Shown: positions 7,447 through 15,379 of the stretch, in pieces
Numbering within the stretch: position 1 is the stretch's first letter
Layout: every line of letters begins with the position of its first letter
Source of the DNA: JAMQPK01 sp035937795
GTDB taxonomy: Bacteria; Acidobacteriota; Vicinamibacteria; Vicinamibacterales; JAMQPK01
Direction of reading: 5' to 3'
DNA length: 16,491 nucleotides
Assembly (NCBI GenBank): GCA_035937795.1
Contig: DASZHO010000099.1
Coordinates: forward strand, 1 to 16,491
Notes under the pieces: generated by a model
Database searches by the model: none
What the model was told of the DNA's origin: nothing
The model's input: the letters and a program-made list of their open reading frames with translations, nothing else
Translations under genes and position numbers: made by a program

Positions 7447-9171
7447 ATGGCGCGCCGGATCTCCCGCGCATTGGTGTTGACAGTGCTCGCCGCGCTGGCG
7501 TCGTACCGCCTGCACGCTCAGAGCCCGGCCGGGACCGTGGACTTCGCGCGGTTGCTCAACGCGGCGAAGGAACCCCAGAACTGGATGATTTACGGTGGCG
7601 ACTACTCCAGCAATCGCCACAGCGGACTCACCCAGCTCACGCCGGCCAATGTGAAGAACCTCAGCCTCGCGTGGGCGTATCAATCGCCCGCCAGCGGAGG
7701 CTGGGAGCCGACGCCGCTGGTCGTCGATGGCGTGATGTATCTGACCCAGCGGCCGAACGACGTCGTGGCGCTCGATGCGATCACCGGCCGCGCGTTCTGG
7801 ATGTATCGCTACAACAACGCCAACGAGATCGGCGTCTGCTGCGGCGCCAACAACCGCGGCCTCGCGATCCTCGGCGACACGCTGTTCATGGGCACGCTCG
7901 ACGCCCACCTGGTCGCGATCGACGCGAGGAGCGGCACTCCGGTATGGGACACCAAGGTCGCCGACAGCAAGCTTGGGTACTCGGTCACTGTCGCGCCGCT
8001 GGCGATCAAGGACAGAGTGATCGTTGGGCTGGGAGGAGGCGAGTTCGGCATTCGTGGGGCGATCGCCGCGTTTGATGCGAAGACCGGAAAAGAGCTCTGG
8101 CGCTTCAACACGATCCCGGGCCCCGGCGAGCCCGGCCACGAAACCTGGGAGGCGTGCCCGCCAAACCCGGCCACCTACTGCGACCCCGATGCGTGGCAGC
8201 ACGGCGGCGGGTCGGTCTGGGTCACCGGTTCGTTCGATCCGGCGCTGAACCTGACCTACTGGGGCACCGGTAACGCCGGCCCCGATTACAACGGCGACCA
8301 GCGGCCGGGCGACAATCTCTACACCGCGTCGGTTGTCGCGCTCGATGTCGACACCGGGAAGCTGAAATGGCACTACCAGTTCACGCCGCACGATCGCTAC
8401 GACTACGATTCGGTCCAGGTCCCGGTGCTCGCCGACATCAGCTTTCAAGGGACGCCTGTGAAGGCGATGCTCTGGGCCAACCGCAATGGCAATTTCTACG
8501 TGCTCGACAGAACGACCGGCAAGTTTCTTCTGGGCAAGCCGTTCGTGAAGGTGAACTGGATGAATGGGTTTGACGCCAACGGCAGACCCATCCAGACCTC
8601 GCAGGGCCCCGATATGCCGACCTACCCGGCCGTTCAGGGGGGCTCGAACTGGTATTCCCCATCGTACAGCCCCAGGACGAAGCTCATGTACGTCTCGACC
8701 TGGCAGGATCAGGCAATGCTCTACGGGGGCATCCCGGTCACATACGACCCGGGACGAGGGTTCGGCGGCGGCAATCGCCGCCCGTTCGTCCCGACACCCG
8801 GCGCGCCGAGCCGCGGAATCCCGGACGCGCCCAACGTGCCGGATCTTCGCCGCGGTCCCATCAATAACTGGACCAACGCGGCCGGCCATGGCGCCGTGCT
8901 GGCGATCGATCCGAACACAGGCGATCCGAAGTGGCGTTTCGAAATGTTCGACGTCACCGACACGGGCGTCGTGACCACCGCCACCGATCTGCTCTTCACC
9001 GGTGGACGTGAGGGTTACCTGCAGGCGCTGGACGCGCGTACCGGCGCGCTGCTCTGGAAAGCCAGTCTCGGCGCCCAGATGCTCAACAATCCGATTACGT
9101 ATGCGGTGAACGGCAAGCAGTACGTCGCGGCGATGGCAGGGCTCACCCTCTTCACGTTCGCGCTGCCATGA
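7447..9171 (+). CDS. PQQ-dependent alcohol dehydrogenase (quinoprotein), putative lanthanide type
   Basis: 574-residue periplasmic quinoprotein with a signal peptide (MARRISRALVLTVLAAL..., cleavage near LHAQ) and an eight-bladed propeller of repeated VVALDAxTG / W-motif blades. Active-site residues fit type I PQQ alcohol dehydrogenases: the vicinal Cys pair C131-C132 in GVCCGANN, E199 in GGGEFG, PQQ-floor Trp W258 in GGGSVW, N276 in WGTGNAGP, and catalytic D319 in PHDRYDYD. D321, two residues after the catalytic Asp, is the extra acid that distinguishes lanthanide-dependent XoxF/PedH-type enzymes from calcium MxaF/PedE types. Residues about 439-475 form a Gly/Pro/Arg-rich loop. No cytochrome domain is fused; the upstream cytochrome c probably accepts the electrons. 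The enzyme oxidises a primary alcohol or aldehyde; substrate not known. No PQQ biosynthesis genes are in the window. Confidence 0.92.
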   Translation: MARRISRALVLTVLAALASYRLHAQSPAGTVDFARLLNAAKEPQNWMIYGGDYSSNRHSGLTQLTPANVKNLSLAWAYQSPASGGWEPTPLVVDGVMYLTQRPNDVVALDAITGRAFWMYRYNNANEIGVCCGANNRGLAILGDTLFMGTLDAHLVAIDARSGTPVWDTKVADSKLGYSVTVAPLAIKDRVIVGLGGGEFGIRGAIAAFDAKTGKELWRFNTIPGPGEPGHETWEACPPNPATYCDPDAWQHGGGSVWVTGSFDPALNLTYWGTGNAGPDYNGDQRPGDNLYTASVVALDVDTGKLKWHYQFTPHDRYDYDSVQVPVLADISFQGTPVKAMLWANRNGNFYVLDRTTGKFLLGKPFVKVNWMNGFDANGRPIQTSQGPDMPTYPAVQGGSNWYSPSYSPRTKLMYVSTWQDQAMLYGGIPVTYDPGRGFGGGNRRPFVPTPGAPSRGIPDAPNVPDLRRGPINNWTNAAGHGAVLAIDPNTGDPKWRFEMFDVTDTGVVTTATDLLFTGGREGYLQALDARTGALLWKASLGAQMLNNPITYAVNGKQYVAAMAGLTLFTFALP

Positions 9172-9180
9172 GCAGACCGC

Positions 9181-10254
9181 CTATTTTCCGAGGGCGAGTT
9201 TCTGGATCCGCCAGTTTGCGAGCTCGGCCACGTAAAGCTCGTTTTCCGTGCGGCAGTCGATGCCGTTCACGGTGCCAAACTCTTTCAGCTGCTTGCCGAC
9301 CTTGCCGAATTTGCCAACGACCTTGCCATCAAGCTCCATCTTGTAAATTTCCCCGTTGTTGTCGAAGTCCTCTGGGGCGTTCGAGTTGGAGCTGTAGAGA
9401 TATTGATGGGCCCCTGGCGAGAGGCAAATCGCGGACGGCGCGCCAATGTTGGTGTACTGCGTTTTGAAGGTTCCGTTGCCGTCGAACACCTGAATTCGTC
9501 GATTCCCGGAGTCGGCCACGTACACGTTGCCTTGCGCGTCGAGCGCAACGCCGTGTGCGCCATTGAACATCCCTGGAGCTTCACCCCTCGAACCCCACGA
9601 CTTGACGAACTTCCCATTCTTGTCGAACTTCGCGACTCTGGAGTTACCGAGACCGTCGGCGACGTAGATATTGCCCGCCCCGTCCCACGCCACATCAGCC
9701 GGACGGTTGAACACATCCTGCGCGGCGCCCGCCCCGGGGAGCGGCGCCGGCCCGCCTCCCCGCGCTTGTGGCGCATTGGGCGGCGCCAATGGCAGGGAAG
9801 GATTGCGAACATTCTCCGGCTTCCTCCCGAGCAGCAACTGAATCTGCCCGGCGGGGTCGAATTTGATCACCATGCCCGACATCTGGTCAACGGCCCAGAT
9901 GTTGTCCTGCGGGTCGACGCGCACTTGCTGGGCGACCAGGAACCCGTACAGATCCTGTCCGATTTCGCGGATGTACTTCCCGCTCTTGTCGAACTGGAAC
10001 AACCGTGTCCCGCCATGCGCAAACGGCCGCGACGTGCCGTAGGTCACCGTCGGGTGACCCGTCCGCGTGAACACGAAGACGTCGCCTTTGGAGTTGGTCG
10101 CCACACCCGCCGCCTCGCCCATGTGGATGTTGTCGGGCCACTTCAGCGTCTCAGCGGTCGAATCAAACGCAATCTCGGGTACTGCAACCTGGCCAAGGAG
10201 CGGAATGACTGAAAGGACCGTCGAGATCACGGCAAGCTGCAAAACACGTTTCAT
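9181..10254 (-). CDS. Exported NHL-repeat beta-propeller protein 1
   Basis: 357-residue exported protein. A signal peptide (residues 1-22, ending LLGQ) precedes about six NHL-type blades with recurring motifs such as GVALDAQGNVYVADSGNRR, AWDGAGNIYVADG and QVRVDPQDNIWAVD. A Gly/Pro/Ala-rich loop of about 30 residues (PLAPPNAPQARGGGPAPLPG) interrupts one blade and is missing in the neighbouring paralogue. The family resembles peptidylglycolate-lyase and NHL propellers, but the zinc-site residues of a true lyase cannot be verified by eye, so a binding or scaffold role is equally possible. The ribosome binding site AGGAG (10263-10267) is 8 bases upstream of the ATG. It is the last gene of the minus-strand block and ends 9 bases from the stop of the convergent PQQ dehydrogenase, with no room for a separate terminator. 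Confidence 0.88.
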   Translation of the reverse strand: MKRVLQLAVISTVLSVIPLLGQVAVPEIAFDSTAETLKWPDNIHMGEAAGVATNSKGDVFVFTRTGHPTVTYGTSRPFAHGGTRLFQFDKSGKYIREIGQDLYGFLVAQQVRVDPQDNIWAVDQMSGMVIKFDPAGQIQLLLGRKPENVRNPSLPLAPPNAPQARGGGPAPLPGAGAAQDVFNRPADVAWDGAGNIYVADGLGNSRVAKFDKNGKFVKSWGSRGEAPGMFNGAHGVALDAQGNVYVADSGNRRIQVFDGNGTFKTQYTNIGAPSAICLSPGAHQYLYSSNSNAPEDFDNNGEIYKMELDGKVVGKFGKVGKQLKEFGTVNGIDCRTENELYVAELANWRIQKLALGK

Positions 10255-10283
10255 GCCCGTTTCTCCTGAAAGCCGGCGGTGAG

Positions 10284-11336
10284 CTACTTGCTGGCCGCCG
10301 ACGTTGTCGTCACCGGTGACTGTGGTTTCAACGTGATCTTTTGAGCGCGCCAGCTCTCAATCTCCGCGACCAGAATTTCGTTCGGGTTCCGGCAGTCCAT
10401 CTGGTGCACCACCTGAAAGCCGCCGACCTGTTTGCCGGCATGGCCGAATTTGCCCAGAATCGTTCCATCGAGCTCCATCTTGTAAATTTCACCGGTGATG
10501 TCCCACGAGCCCGGCGTGTTGCCGTTGGGATTGGAATTCGACGTAAACAGGTATTGATGGGGGCCAGGCGAGATACAGACATCCCACGAGTTGCCGATGT
10601 TGTCGTAGATGGTCTTCAACTTGAGGTTATTGTCAAACACCTGAATCCGCTGGTTGGCGCGATCCGCCACGTACACGTTGCCCTGCGCGTCGACGGCGAC
10701 ACCGTGCGGCGTGCTGAACTGGTTGGGCTGGCTTCCCGCCTTTTCGCTGCCGACCTGTGTGATGAACTTGCCGTTCTTGTCGTATTTCACGACCCGCTGA
10801 TTGACGTACCCGTCGGTGACGAACAGATTTCCCTGGGAATCCCACGCAATGTCGGTCGGACGGCGGAACAGATACTTGTCGGGCGGCCCGATTGGGGCAC
10901 CGGGAAACTCGGTCGGACCGGCAATGGCGTCCGGTCTATGGCCAAGCACCATGACGACATGGCCGGCGGGATTGAACTTCATGATCACATTCGAGCCCTC
11001 GTCTATCACCCAGATGTTGTCCTGAGGGTCCGCATGCACCGCGTGGGCAAACTCGAGGCCGTAGCTCCCCTGGCCCCATTCCTTGACGAAGGCGCCTTTC
11101 TCGTCGAATTCGAACAATCGCGTGGTGGCGCTGCGCGTGTACGCCCACACGTGGCCTTTCGAATTCCTCGTGATGCCGATCACCTCGCCGAAATACAGGC
11201 CCGTCGGCATTTTCAGGAACGTTGTCGTTTCGTACGGGATTTCCGGAACGTTCTGTGCTTTGGCCTTGTTCTGCGCAAAGGCCGGAACGGCCAGCACGGC
11301 CATCACAATCACCAACGACGTGAAATATCGCGCCAC
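10284..11336 (-). CDS. Exported NHL-repeat beta-propeller protein 2
   Basis: 350-residue paralogue of the gene just downstream. The start is taken as GTG at 11336: it has GGGAG about 6 bases upstream and gives a clean signal peptide (VARYFTSLVIVMAVLAVPAFAQ). The ATG at 11399 would add 21 Arg/Pro/Gly-rich residues and run through an inverted repeat. NHL motifs include IAWDSQGNLFVTDG, GVAVDAQGNVYVAD and HADPQDNIWVID, and the C-terminal segment IYKMELDGTILGKFG is shared with its neighbour. The 29-base gap to the second propeller gene and same orientation suggest one transcript led by the receptor gene upstream. Function unknown; proposed roles are ligand binding or a lyase-like enzyme in the periplasm. 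Confidence 0.87.
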   Translation of the reverse strand: MARYFTSLVIVMAVLAVPAFAQNKAKAQNVPEIPYETTTFLKMPTGLYFGEVIGITRNSKGHVWAYTRSATTRLFEFDEKGAFVKEWGQGSYGLEFAHAVHADPQDNIWVIDEGSNVIMKFNPAGHVVMVLGHRPDAIAGPTEFPGAPIGPPDKYLFRRPTDIAWDSQGNLFVTDGYVNQRVVKYDKNGKFITQVGSEKAGSQPNQFSTPHGVAVDAQGNVYVADRANQRIQVFDNNLKLKTIYDNIGNSWDVCISPGPHQYLFTSNSNPNGNTPGSWDITGEIYKMELDGTILGKFGHAGKQVGGFQVVHQMDCRNPNEILVAEIESWRAQKITLKPQSPVTTTSAASK

Positions 11337-11340
11337 GCCA

Positions 11341-11347
11341 GCCTCCC
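11341..11347 (-). promoter_or_regulatory. Ribosome binding site deciding a GTG start of NHL protein 2
   Basis: Read on the minus strand, GGGAGGC lies about 5-6 bases before GTG at 11336. This favours the GTG over the upstream in-frame ATG at 11399. Confidence 0.6.
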
Positions 11348-11358
11348 GGAGAAATCGC

Positions 11359-11386
11359 CCAGGCCGGGAGCGATGTCCCGGCCTGG
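11359..11386 (-). terminator. Strong inverted repeat between receptor 2 and NHL protein 2
   Basis: A perfect 11-bp GC-rich stem (CCAGGCCGGGA paired with TCCCGGCCTGG) with a 6-base loop (11370-11375) lies in the 64 bases between the receptor stop and the propeller start on the minus strand. There is no T-tract after the stem in the transcript direction, so a classical intrinsic terminator is not certain. A partial terminator, an mRNA 3'-end stabiliser or a processing site that lowers propeller expression relative to the receptor all fit. Confidence 0.7.
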
Positions 11387-11400
11387 ACGGATGGTTCACG

Positions 11401-14400
11401 CTAGAACAGGTACTTGATCCCGAACTGCATCTGGCGCGGGATGGAATTTCCCGTGCTGTTGATGGCGCCGAACGTCGCGCTTCCGAAATTGTTGTCGGGA
11501 ATATAGAAGTTCGGCGTGTTCGTCACGTTGTAGACCTCGGCGCGCAGTTGCAGCTTCTTGTTGGCGCTCAGCGCGAGATCCTTGAACAGCGACATGTCCA
11601 GCCGCCGCTGGTTCGGGCCGTGCAGCAGCGCGGGACCGACGTTGCCCGGCGTGAAATTCGGCGCCGCCGAGAACGCGGCCGTGTTGAACCACTGCTGCAG
11701 CGTCCGCTGGCTGGCCGGCAGATTCGGATTGCCCGTGACGATCGGCCGATCGGTGCCGCCGGTGTTGGTCCGCGACGCGGCATTCAAGATGGTATACGCC
11801 AGCCCGGATTGCCAGAACGCCGCCGCGTTGAGCTGCCAGCTCGACAGGAATCCGTGGGCGACGCCCGTCAGGTTCTTACCGAACGGCAGCGCGTAATTCG
11901 CCGTCAAGACCCAATGGTGGCGGACGTCGAAGTTCGGCGTGTCGCCCCACTCGTCGACGCTGAAGTCCCACAGCTCACGGGTCCTCTGACGCGCGTGCGC
12001 CAGCGTGTAGTGGGTGGTCAGCGTGAGACCGGCGCCGGCGCGCCGCGTGAACACGAACTGCGCCGCGTTGTACGTCGACTTGCTCACGTTCATGAGGACT
12101 GTCGCGTTGGCCATCTGGGGGTAAAGCGAGTAGTACGGGCGCCGCGGGTCGACCGGGCCGGGGCCCGCCGGCGCGAGGTTGAAGTTCACCCCCTGCTGCA
12201 GGCGGTCACCGCGCGAGCCGATGTAGCCGGCGGTCACGACATTTCCGGCAAACTCCTTTTCGATCACCACGTTGAACTGCTTCGCGCGATCCGACTTGTA
12301 GTGCAGGTCCGTGCCGATCACATTGCCGAGCGGGCTGAGCGGACTGCTGAAGGTGACCGGCGGCAGCCCGTCGCTCAAGAATATGTTCGGGACGCCGCCC
12401 GAAGCGGCGGCGCTCGTCACCGGCCCGTAGTTCGCGGTGAACGGCGGGTTCTTCATGAAGGCGCCGGAATTCTTATTGTTGGGGTAGTAGGCCAGTCCCC
12501 ACCCACCGCGCAGCACCATCGCGTGCGGCAGCGAGGCCGAGAAGCCCAGGCGCGGCCCGATATCCGTGAAGTCGGTGTGGACGCCGGCCGTCTTGCTGAC
12601 GCCGTTCTTGCCCGCGATCAGCAGCGTCTTGGTGGCGGGGTCCCAGTTCGACAGCCGATTCTGCGATTCGCTCAACGGGCCGAAAATGTCGTACCGCACG
12701 CCCAGGTTCACGGTCAGCCATGACGAAGCGCGCCAGTCGTCCTGGACGTACACGCTCGGCTCGTCCGAGTGGTACCACGGATAGTACGGCGTGTAGAGGC
12801 GGCGTACGTCCACCGGGTACCCGAGCAGAAACGACGCGATCGCATTGCCGCCCGAGCCTCCTGCGCCGCTGTTGGTTGTCGTCGAATCAAATCCCCACAG
12901 CCCCTGTCCAGAATTCGATTGGTAGACCCCGAACCGGCGGATGATGACGCCTCCGCCGAGTTTGAGGTTGTGGGCGCCGTGCGCCTGAGTCATCGTCCCG
13001 GCGACCTGATAGGTGCGGTTGTAGGTCTGGAGCGGGACCCATTGGGTCTCGCCGAGCGCCGCGATTGTTGTCGGCCGCATTTCCATCAACGGCACTCCGC
13101 TGGCCGCCGTGCCGTCGTTGGCGTTCGGGACGCCGAGGAAATTGCCGAGGTTCGATTGGTAGTTCGGGCCGAGCGACAGGATGTCGGGTTTGTTGAAGTT
13201 GCCTTTGAGCTCGGAGATCGTGGTCGAGCTGAATACATGGACCCAGCTCCCGACGATGTTCTGCGCCGTCGTGTGGTTGGGGCCCGAATAGGCGCCGGTG
13301 GCGGCGCCGCCGACGATGCAGGTCGGGTCGATCGTTTTCCCGCCGATCTGTACCGTCGGGCACAAGCTGGGCGTGACCGTTTCGGTCTTGTTGTACGAAT
13401 AGCGCGCGAACACGGTGTTCTTGTCGCTGAATCGTTGATCGATGCGCACGTCGGTCGCGTGATTGTTCTGCGTTTTCAGGCCCGTGTAGGCGAAGTTGTT
13501 GCCAAGCGCGCCGTTGGTCGGCATCGGGTACATCTGCATGTACGTCTTCGCGATCGAGTCGATGCGATTGCCCGGGATGATGTTGCCCGGGAACGGCGTC
13601 CGCGGTGTCGTCGTCGGGTCATAGATAATCGCCGAGAGCTCTGAGAAATCGCCGCTGCGCATCTTCACCGTCGGGACGGTGATCACCGTCGGGACACCTT
13701 GTTTCAGGCGATAGCCGTCGTAGTCGACGAAGAAGAACGTTTTGTTGGACTTGATCGGCCCGCCGAAGCTGCCGCCGTACTGCTGCTGTCGCGTCAGCGG
13801 CTTGTCCACGGCAAAGAACAGCCGGGAGTCGAACCGCTCGTTGCGAGCGAATTCAAACCCGGTGCCGTGATACTGGTTGCTGCCCGATTTCGTCAGGATG
13901 TTGACGATGCCGCCGAGCGTGCGTCCGGTTTCGGCGCTGTAGAGGTTCGTCTGGACCTTCACTTCGGCGATCGCGTCGATCGCCGGCTTGATGCCGACCG
14001 AGCCGATCGTCCGCTCGTTGTTGTCCATGCCGTCCACGAGCTGGTTGTTCAGCACGTCGTTGACGCCGTTGATCGACACCGATGAGGTCTGCCGGCGCTC
14101 GTCCGGCCTGGTGCCGTTGGCGAGCGAGCTCAATGCGCCTTCGCTTGCGCCGGGGACCAGCTGGACCATCCGGATGATGTTGCGGCCGGGGATCGGCGCG
14201 TCCTGCACCGTCTTTTCGTTGATGAGCGCACCGACCGTCGACGTGTCGGTCTGCAGCAGCGGCGCGTCGCCCGTCACCAGGACGGTCTCCGCCACCGTGC
14301 CCACCTGCATCTTCGCGTCGACGCGCGCCCTGTCGTCGGTTGCAAGGTCGACCTTCGCTGTCACGGTCTGGAACCCGGTCAGCTCGATCTTCACCGTGTA

Positions 14401-14628
14401 GCTGCCGATCGGCAGCAGCGTGAAGGTGTAGTCGCCGGTTTCGCTCGTGATCGTCGTGTGCGAGATTTTCGTCGCGACCGCCTCCGCGGTGACGGTGACC
14501 GCAGGAAGCACGCCTCCGCTCGTGTCGGTCACGCGGCCGACGATATCGCCCGTGCCCTGCGCGAAAGCCGTCGTGTGTGCGAAGAGAACCAGCGTGAAAG
14601 CGCCGGCGATCCAACGGATGGGACGCAT
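11401..14628 (-). CDS. TonB-dependent receptor 2, Oar-like, with carboxypeptidase-regulatory-like domain
   Basis: 1075-residue outer-membrane protein. Signal peptide at residues 1-24 (MRPIRWIAGAFTLVLFAH..., cleavage after AFAQ). It is followed by a carboxypeptidase-regulatory-like domain (about 26-105, GDIVGRVTDTSGGVLPAVTV, GDYTFTLLPIGSYTV), a plug domain (about 115-240, with NQLVDGMDNNERTIG), and a long beta-barrel ending in GIKYLF with a C-terminal Phe. The motif GSNQYHGTGFEFARNERFD and the later SFGGPIKSNKTFFFVDYDG are typical of the Acidobacteriota receptor family. The start ATG has AAGGAGG 4 bases upstream. It shares its domain order and N-terminal motif AQGTG..G.VTD.SG.VLP with receptor 1, but is about 130 residues longer, and the barrels look different. 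It probably leads a transcript with the two NHL propeller genes. Substrate unknown. Confidence 0.95.
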   Translation of the reverse strand: MRPIRWIAGAFTLVLFAHTTAFAQGTGDIVGRVTDTSGGVLPAVTVTAEAVATKISHTTITSETGDYTFTLLPIGSYTVKIELTGFQTVTAKVDLATDDRARVDAKMQVGTVAETVLVTGDAPLLQTDTSTVGALINEKTVQDAPIPGRNIIRMVQLVPGASEGALSSLANGTRPDERRQTSSVSINGVNDVLNNQLVDGMDNNERTIGSVGIKPAIDAIAEVKVQTNLYSAETGRTLGGIVNILTKSGSNQYHGTGFEFARNERFDSRLFFAVDKPLTRQQQYGGSFGGPIKSNKTFFFVDYDGYRLKQGVPTVITVPTVKMRSGDFSELSAIIYDPTTTPRTPFPGNIIPGNRIDSIAKTYMQMYPMPTNGALGNNFAYTGLKTQNNHATDVRIDQRFSDKNTVFARYSYNKTETVTPSLCPTVQIGGKTIDPTCIVGGAATGAYSGPNHTTAQNIVGSWVHVFSSTTISELKGNFNKPDILSLGPNYQSNLGNFLGVPNANDGTAASGVPLMEMRPTTIAALGETQWVPLQTYNRTYQVAGTMTQAHGAHNLKLGGGVIIRRFGVYQSNSGQGLWGFDSTTTNSGAGGSGGNAIASFLLGYPVDVRRLYTPYYPWYHSDEPSVYVQDDWRASSWLTVNLGVRYDIFGPLSESQNRLSNWDPATKTLLIAGKNGVSKTAGVHTDFTDIGPRLGFSASLPHAMVLRGGWGLAYYPNNKNSGAFMKNPPFTANYGPVTSAAASGGVPNIFLSDGLPPVTFSSPLSPLGNVIGTDLHYKSDRAKQFNVVIEKEFAGNVVTAGYIGSRGDRLQQGVNFNLAPAGPGPVDPRRPYYSLYPQMANATVLMNVSKSTYNAAQFVFTRRAGAGLTLTTHYTLAHARQRTRELWDFSVDEWGDTPNFDVRHHWVLTANYALPFGKNLTGVAHGFLSSWQLNAAAFWQSGLAYTILNAASRTNTGGTDRPIVTGNPNLPASQRTLQQWFNTAAFSAAPNFTPGNVGPALLHGPNQRRLDMSLFKDLALSANKKLQLRAEVYNVTNTPNFYIPDNNFGSATFGAINSTGNSIPRQMQFGIKYLF

Positions 14629-14810
14629 ATCGCCTCCTTATAAGGTTCCGCGGCGAAATCGCTTACATGAATTTGATGGGAGATCCTAGCGAAAGCTCCG
14701 GCGACTGGCAAGATCTAGTTGCGCATTTTGTGGTATACAGCCAGCTCAGTTGCACGCGGATCGCTTTGGGTGCGATGCGTGACGTTCACCAAATTTTTGG
14801 AGAGGCGCTT
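14629..14810. promoter_or_regulatory. Divergent intergenic region (receptor 2 / cupin 2)
   Basis: These 182 bases between the divergent receptor 2 and cupin 2 genes must hold promoters for both directions. It is more AT-rich than the coding flanks. The receptor ribosome binding site (AAGGAGG on the minus strand, 14633-14639) overlaps a 10-base palindrome CCTTATAAGG (14636-14645). A TATACA hexamer at 14734 is a possible -10 element for the cupin, but no convincing -35 is 17 bases upstream. No convincing operator or riboswitch was found. Confidence 0.45.
14799..14805 (+). promoter_or_regulatory. Ribosome binding site of cupin 2
   Basis: GGAGAGG ends 5 bases before the ATG at 14811. It places the start directly at the signal peptide and rejects in-frame ATGs at 14667 and 14775, which add unrelated upstream residues. 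Confidence 0.6.
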
Positions 14811-15302
14811 ATGAAGAAAACCAGCTGGCTTCTTGCTTGTGCAGCATGCCTGGCCACCGCCGCCGTCACAACCCTGGCCCAACAGCCGGCACGCGGGCGC
14901 GGAACGCCGCCGCCGGCGCCACAGCCCCTGACCAAATCGGTCTACGTCGGCCACGAGACGATCGGGGACTGCGCCAAGGGCGGCACCTTCATCAGCACGC
15001 CGGAATTCATGGTGCAGTGCACGCACCGCAACGGTCCCGGGCCCTTCGCCGTTGAAATCCATACCAAGGAAACCGACGTGTTTTACATCGTCGACGGAGC
15101 CGCGACCTTCGTGACCGGCGGGACTGTCGTCGGGCTGACATCGGATAATCCCCTGCAGCCTCGGGGCAAGTCGATCGAGGGCGGAGAGACCCACCACCTG
15201 ACCAAAGGGGATGTCATCGCGGTGCCCGCGGGCACGCCGCATTGGTTCAAGGAAGTGCCCGCGTCAATCAGCTACTTCGTCGTGAAACCGCTCAAACCAT
15301 AG
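14811..15302 (+). CDS. Exported cupin-domain protein (cupin 2)
   Basis: 163-residue paralogue of the cupin at 6125. Signal peptide at residues 1-24 (MKKTSWLLACAACLATAAV..., cleavage near TLAQ), then the same Pro-rich linker pattern (PARGRGTPPPAPQPL). Cupin motif 1 is EIHTKETDVFYIVDG (H84, E87); motif 2 is GDVIAVPAGTPHWF (H144). C54 and C70 match the conserved Cys pair of the other copy. C10 in LLAC is not a good lipobox because the hydrophobic stretch before it is too short, so a soluble periplasmic protein is more likely than a lipoprotein. It is divergent from receptor 2 and 77 bases upstream of the PSD1-type cytochrome gene. Its reaction is unknown; repeated association with heme and receptor genes suggests a shared oxidative function. 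Confidence 0.87.
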   Translation: MKKTSWLLACAACLATAAVTTLAQQPARGRGTPPPAPQPLTKSVYVGHETIGDCAKGGTFISTPEFMVQCTHRNGPGPFAVEIHTKETDVFYIVDGAATFVTGGTVVGLTSDNPLQPRGKSIEGGETHHLTKGDVIAVPAGTPHWFKEVPASISYFVVKPLKP

Positions 15303-15341
15303 GGGAGATCGCTACCGGGAAACCGTCGCGGGGTGGTAACA

Positions 15342-15361
15342 TTGATATCCTTATAAAATAT
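15342..15361 (+). promoter_or_regulatory. AT-rich patch, possible promoter element of the PSD1-type gene
   Basis: In the 77-base gap before the PSD1-type gene, an AT-rich run includes TATAAAAT (15352-15359), a fair -10 match, but no -35 at the right distance. The gene may also be read through from the cupin. The ribosome binding site of the PSD1-type gene (AGGAAGG) ends 4 bases before its ATG. Confidence 0.3.
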
Positions 15362-15379
15362 GAAAGTGAGGAAGGGTCA

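Noticed and set aside
7342..8889. 515-residue antisense frame over the PQQ dehydrogenase
   Set aside because: Shadow of a well-supported gene; no start signal and low-complexity Arg/Val-rich composition.
11083..12723. 546-residue plus-strand frame spanning receptor 2 and NHL protein 2
   Set aside because: It crosses two real minus-strand genes and their intergenic hairpin, and its product has no domain.
14706..14724. Sigma-54 promoter (TGGCA ... TTGC) before cupin 2
   Set aside because: The spacing between the GG and GC elements is 12 bases instead of the required 10.
14820..14851. Lipobox in cupin 2 signal peptide (LLAC)
   Set aside because: The hydrophobic segment before C10 is too short and the -2 residue is Leu; a standard signal peptidase site near TLAQ fits better.
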